64,000 nucleotides of DNA from Narthecium ossifragum (taxonomy: Eukaryota > Streptophyta > Magnoliopsida > Dioscoreales > Nartheciaceae): the NCBI GenBank assembly GCA_963920575.1, contig OY986969.1, positions 5,838,001-5,902,000 on the forward strand. Reading direction: 5' to 3'. Every line of letters begins with the position of its first letter. The first letter of the stretch is position 1. The notes beneath the pieces are model-generated. The model searched no databases, was not told the DNA's origin, and saw only the letters and a program-made list of their open reading frames with translations. Both the position numbers and the translations under genes were made by a program. Below, piece after piece: positions 60,601-64,000 of this stretch.

Positions 60601-63295
60601 CATGTAGGAGAAAGCTTTTACACATGCAGAAAACCAATCAATTGAAGAGGTTAATAAAAGCTCAGTTTTATTTTAGTTGATTTGGGTAAGTAGTCATATA
60701 AGGATATTAGATACTTCATGAAGCAAACATCTTTCACTAGCATCATTGACTAGTGGGACCTGAACAACATATGAATAACAATAAAGGCCGCACAATCCTC
60801 GTCATAAGCAACTGATACATGATTGATAAATCAAACAGCAAACTAAAAAACATGATAAGCCAGTGGATACTTAGATTGAGCCTTATAGCATAGGATTTTG
60901 AGTTCCTACCAAACACATGTACATTGATTGCATGCGATCCAAATTTAAAATGTTCCGAGAGAATGAATACACAAATGTGAAAGCACTAATATGCAATACC
61001 TAAACCCATCGGAAAGTTGACTTCTAAGATAGTTCTCTTCTTTTATGTGATTATGCCTATTGGATCCACTATGTTAAATGGTAATTTAACAAATATGAAA
61101 TGCTTACAAGACCAATGAATTAGAATTGGACCTTCCTAACATTCATCTGAACTCTTCATCCACCTTTTAAGCTGTCATAAACCAATTATAGAGAACCACA
61201 GGAACCTACTGTCAGACCCTCAGATGGTGCAACAAACTACGGCAAAGTGCTAGCTCGGCGTGGGCACTACGATTGCATGGAGTCGGCGCATAGACAGCAC
61301 ACATGCTACCATGCACTGGGCAATAAATGCTAGCACAAACCCGTGACATAGTAGGGTGCAAGGGCAGAGTGTGCGTGCAGGGGTGCAAGCAGTTGGAAAA
61401 TTGCTGCATATGCCAGTGTTTTGCATGTGAAGGCATTCCAAGTAGGCGTGTGCATGCTCGCCTGACTAGCGGAGGTGATTGTGGCGGCCTTGCTGCTCCA
61501 GGTGAGTTTCAAACAGGCTTGCAGTTCTACAATCCAGGTCAGCATAAGAGGTGGTTGTTGGACAGCTACACATGCCAAGTGGCACTTGGCTCAACAAGAA
61601 CGAGGATAAATGGCAAAAGGATGAAAAAGGATAGAATTCAAAGGGCTGGTTCTCTTGTGGCCTTGAGAGCATTCTTTTGAGCATGGACTTTGTAATTGAG
61701 TAGCTAAGTGCAGGATTGAATGTCATGTACCAGGAATGCAAGAGGTAAAGGCCTCGGTCCTCTCTTGTACATATTTATTGGCCTTAAAGTTGGGTTCTTA
61801 CCTCAAAATTTCTGTTGAACGCTGCGAAAGTTTGCCTAGCTAGGTACAGAGACGCCGTTATTACAAGGTGAAGAATTCCATCTCACAAGTCAACTTGTGA
61901 TACCTACAACCATAGTTCTAAAAAATGCTCAACAATTCAGGAGCCAACAGTGGATATCCATTAACAATCAGATGGAGGGTCATTTCTCCTCTATTTGCCC
62001 ATCTTTACCAAATCAACCCACATAGGGCTTTATTTGACTTCTTTCTTTGATTAAATACCACTTATCAGTACTTGACTAATAAATCAACCAGAAAGGCACC
62101 TTATTTAACTCCTTTCTTTCATGGAATAATGATTACCAGTAGTTGCTTAATAACTACTTCATCTTTAACAAAGTCATCTTATAAAAAGCCAGCAAAGGTC
62201 CTCTTACCATGCAGTGAATTGTATCAAACTTGTGAAACATAAGTGATCGATTGTCATCCACCATACTCTAGGAATGTCAAAAACCATTCATCTCCCCAAT
62301 GTTACAACATCATTTCACCAATTCGACTTCATAACTTCAATAGTATTTAGTGAAACTGTTAAATTGTAACATATTCATAATTGCCTTTGATTAATTACCA
62401 AGTTTTTCTTATCTCCAAAAAGGATAGAGGACCACTTTCATTCCTATTAACATGTTTACATATGCTCATCGAAATTTGTTATATATTGGACCATATATCC
62501 AATCAATTTGAGTTGTCTATTGGATTTCTGCAAATGACCCTCATCTTATTTCTCACTACCTTAATGAACTTGGCCTTGCTTGATAAGCAGACTTCCATCT
62601 CTACATTGCTCGAATTCAATTGTCTTTGGTTAAATACAACCCCCTAGACATGTGGCTTGGATAGAAGAACAAAAGAATTTTGCCCTTAGTTTTTCTTCCT
62701 TTTTCTTAAGGTTTCACATGAACATGGAAATGCTTATAACTTGTTAATGTACTTTTCTCCTTAGCACTGTCACCTAAGCCCTCACCATCACCCTACTCAT
62801 CATCCAATACCGTAAATTACTGTAAGAGCTAAATGTTCAAGAGAATACATAAAGCAATAAATTAGAAAGACAATATTGTCAAAACTTAATGGACGTAGTA
62901 CCAAATTTCAGCCAAAATTAGATCCGAGTGCTATTGGACACTTGACCTACAATAACCTCTCATAAAAATAGTTCCTTACAAACACTAAGAATGCACAAGA
63001 AGACGCTAACTGCAAGCACACCTTCAACTCCAAAAGTAGGCAGGATGAGATGACGACTATATCTGTATATCGCCTCTGGAGTCAAACCATTGCAAGATGC
63101 CCCATTGTCATCCAAACCAGAAGTGGAGCAAGAACCATTGGAAGTCTCCGCTGGCGCCACAACACCAGAAGTCTTGTCCAGCCGAGACTGAAGCAACTGT
63201 ATACGGTTCTCAATTCGCATCTTCTCCGCCATTAGCCTCTCGATCTCCCCAAGAACACCATCACCAGCATCACCACCGCTAGGGTTAAAATCCAT
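48695..63295 (-). CDS. CNX5: CNX5/MOCS3: adenylyltransferase and sulfurtransferase (E1-like), 469 aa
   Basis: Eleven minus-strand exons: 63295-63022, 60111-60019, 59676-59621, 57692-57628, 57465-57391, 57243-57165, 53812-53774, 53587-53479, 51855-51737, 50545-50426 and 49075-48695. All phases agree. The protein activates the small molybdopterin synthase subunit (and URM1) by C-terminal adenylation and then passes on sulfur, for molybdenum cofactor synthesis and tRNA thiolation, probably in the cytosol. Visible: an N-terminal coiled coil ([20 protein letters not shown]), YSRHLILP, the nucleotide loop [36 protein letters not shown], zinc pairs CYRC and CIAC, the RCSDSGVLG active-site Cys region, and a rhodanese domain with [12 protein letters not shown]. 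Length and order match plant CNX5 throughout. Introns hold a solo LTR, a Gypsy relic and TGCCGG-rich repeats. Confidence 0.95.
50760..51020. repeat. TGCCGGT-type dispersed repeat in a CNX5 intron
   Basis: Sequence with repeated TGTCGG/CATACCGG/GCCGGTC motifs around GTGTCGGTAGCATGTGTC and TTGCCGGTCTGTGTCAATATG. Related text recurs at 54000-54090, 54540-54715 and 55920-56170. No ends or target duplications can be defined. The rest of this intron (51021-51736) shows no feature I can name. Confidence 0.4.
51856..53478. other. CNX5 intron 8, no recognisable feature
   Basis: AT-rich intron sequence. Around 52330-52570 a stretch ending GCCCCCCCAAATAGAATTCCTGGCTCCACCC resembles the right end of a hAT-type repeat (complement GGGTGGAGCCAGG), but I see no left end. 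No coding sequence. Confidence 0.4.
54540..56170. repeat. TGCCGG-rich repeats in a CNX5 intron
   Basis: 54540-54715 is GC-rich with several TACCGTGCCxG and GCCGGCC motifs on both strands, giving a palindromic look. 55920-56170 contains CACGTGCCAATTCATGCCGG and ACATGCCGGTAATTTACC. Together with 50760-51020 and 54000-54090 these are copies of one diverged family spread through the CNX5 introns. The sequence between is plain AT-rich intron. Confidence 0.4.
56449..56877. mobile_element. Solo LTR, 429 bp, with 5-bp target duplication
   Basis: The element begins TGTTAGGACTC and ends ACCCTATCA (TG...CA). CAATG is duplicated at 56444-56448 and 56878-56882. No internal retrotransposon sequence or second LTR is present, so this is the result of LTR-LTR recombination. 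The interior has no open frame. It lies in the CNX5 intron between exons 6 and 7. Confidence 0.72.
57893..59108 (+). mobile_element. Degenerate Ty3/Gypsy polyprotein relic
   Basis: Plus-strand pieces in shifting frames: [19 protein letters not shown] and LSNAPNT (RT), [11 protein letters not shown] (the catalytic Y/F-x-DD motif altered to HLDD), then [20 protein letters not shown] and [13 protein letters not shown] (RNase H), then VADGLNRR and a following integrase N-terminal-like segment. Many stops and deletions separate the parts. It is an old 1.2-kb fragment, antisense to CNX5, in the intron between exons 3 and 4. No LTRs seen. Confidence 0.8.
60112..63021. other. CNX5 intron 1, 2.9 kb, mostly featureless
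   Basis: From 61208 (TGTCAGACCCTCAG) to about 61800 the sequence is GC-richer than its surroundings and may be a retroelement remnant, but I find neither a matching right end nor a target duplication. The rest is AT-rich intron without coding sequence. Confidence 0.35.
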
Positions 63296-63400
63296 TCGTC
63301 AAACTGGTTCGTAAAACAAAGAAAGATTGCCGATGATCATCGGAGAATCCATGATCTTAGGAACAAATACAAGAAGGCATTTACGTTTTCGCTGGATACC

Positions 63401-63403
<3 letters not shown>

Positions 63404-63452
<49 letters not shown>
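63404..63452. repeat. (GA)n microsatellite in the CNX5 5' leader or promoter
   Basis: About 24 uninterrupted GA pairs lie 110-160 bases upstream of the CNX5 start codon. GA/CT runs this close to plant starts can bind GAGA-binding (BBR/BPC) proteins; whether it does so here is inference. Confidence 0.95.
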
Positions 63453-63454
<2 letters not shown>

Positions 63455-64000
63455 TACCAGGGAAGCTACTCGGGAGTCGAAGGGGCGTCAATGGAGGCCG
63501 GAACCACGAGTCGCCGGGTATGGACGCTTCAGGTTCTTTGTATTTAGGGTCGGCTTTGAGTGAACTAAAGGGATTTTTGCAGTCCGGTACGAGGAATTTT
63601 CTTTTTAAATCCACTTGTCTTTCGATTTGTCAATCGAGGGACACTTTCGTGTTTGTTTACAAATCAGGCCGAATCCCCAAAGCTGAGACCAAAGTGCCCC
63701 TCGGCACGTCATCGGTTCGGGTTGGCACTCTCCGACCGCGTTTCTCTCTCCGCTTTAAATGGCGTCTGACACGGCACTCGTGTAAGAGGATAGAGGAGAG
63801 AGGGGGATGGCTGGCGAGCCGGCGGCGCGAGGCTGTGGCTAGCGAGCCGGTGGAGAAGGCGATGGCAGGCCCGTCGCGCCGGACGCTTGACATGCTCCCC
63901 CGTAATATTATTCACGTAATGCCTGGTCATATGTAAAGAAATGCCATCGATTGTTTGTTTTGAAGAAATACCTTGTAATAACCAATCCCCCATCTATTCC
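63453..64000. other. Upstream flank of CNX5, no gene called
   Basis: GC-rich from 63670 to 63900 with overlapping open frames on both strands but no recognisable motif or splice pattern. It may be promoter of CNX5 and of a divergent gene beyond the window. Confidence 0.3.

Noticed and set aside
61208..61900. Solo LTR beginning TGTCAGACCC
   Set aside because: A CCTAC candidate flank near 61909 is not preceded by a CA end, so no element could be supported.
63520..63936. Protein gene upstream of CNX5
   Set aside because: Overlapping frames on both strands of GC-rich DNA, with no motif or splice structure; more likely promoter DNA.

Overview
The window is nuclear DNA of a flowering plant. Genes are split by many GT-AG introns, first exons are GC-rich while introns are AT-rich, and there are plant-specific families (CCoAOMT-like methyltransferases, CNX5) and plant transposable elements of most major orders. 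The style suggests a monocot, but I cannot name the species. About a quarter is host gene territory; the rest is intron, intergenic and transposon DNA.

Host genes. Four lie on the minus strand: (1) a Der/EngA-type double GTPase, exons from 7319 down to the window edge at 1; (2) an unrecognised gene with three visible exons between 10430 and 7787; (3) a PARN-like, RNase-H-fold protein (16775-12553), eight exons, 632 aa; (4) CNX5/MOCS3, the E1-like molybdopterin synthase sulfurylase (63295-48695), eleven exons, 469 aa. On the plus strand is a small array of caffeoyl-CoA O-methyltransferase-like (OMT) genes: OMT-1 (24836-27018) and OMT-3 (44210-48003), both intact at 238 aa, and OMT-2 (40993-41300), broken after exon 2.

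Mobile DNA. Three elements have long or imperfect terminal inverted repeats, 8-10 bp target duplications and pieces of host genes, which fits Pack-MULEs: 176-1687 (TORTIFOLIA1-like ARM-repeat fragment, in the last visible Der intron), 30157-34393 (C2-domain MCTP fragments on the minus strand plus an X8/CBM43 fragment on the plus strand, with an LTR-like insertion), and 44674-46151 (promoter, exon 1, intron and part of exon 2 of a PR-10/Bet v 1 gene, antisense in an OMT-3 intron). Others: a nearly complete plant L1 LINE with a 16-bp target duplication (34798-40765), two hAT elements with 8-bp target duplications (21969-24352, 42176-43654), a Copia relic in the Der gene, a Gypsy relic and a solo LTR in CNX5 introns, and several MITEs.

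Layout: 1-7.3 kb Der gene; 7.8-10.4 kb unknown gene; 10.4-12.5 kb repeats; 12.5-16.8 kb PARN-like gene; 17-21.7 kb repeats; 21-27 kb duplicated unit A (element X, hAT, OMT-1); 27-34.5 kb nested repeats and captured gene fragments; 34.8-40.8 kb LINE; 41-48 kb OMT-2 remnant and duplicated unit B (element X, hAT, OMT-3 with Pack-MULE); 48.7-63.3 kb CNX5. Units A and B are paralogous, so each supplies the empty site for insertions in the other and gives a relative order of events.
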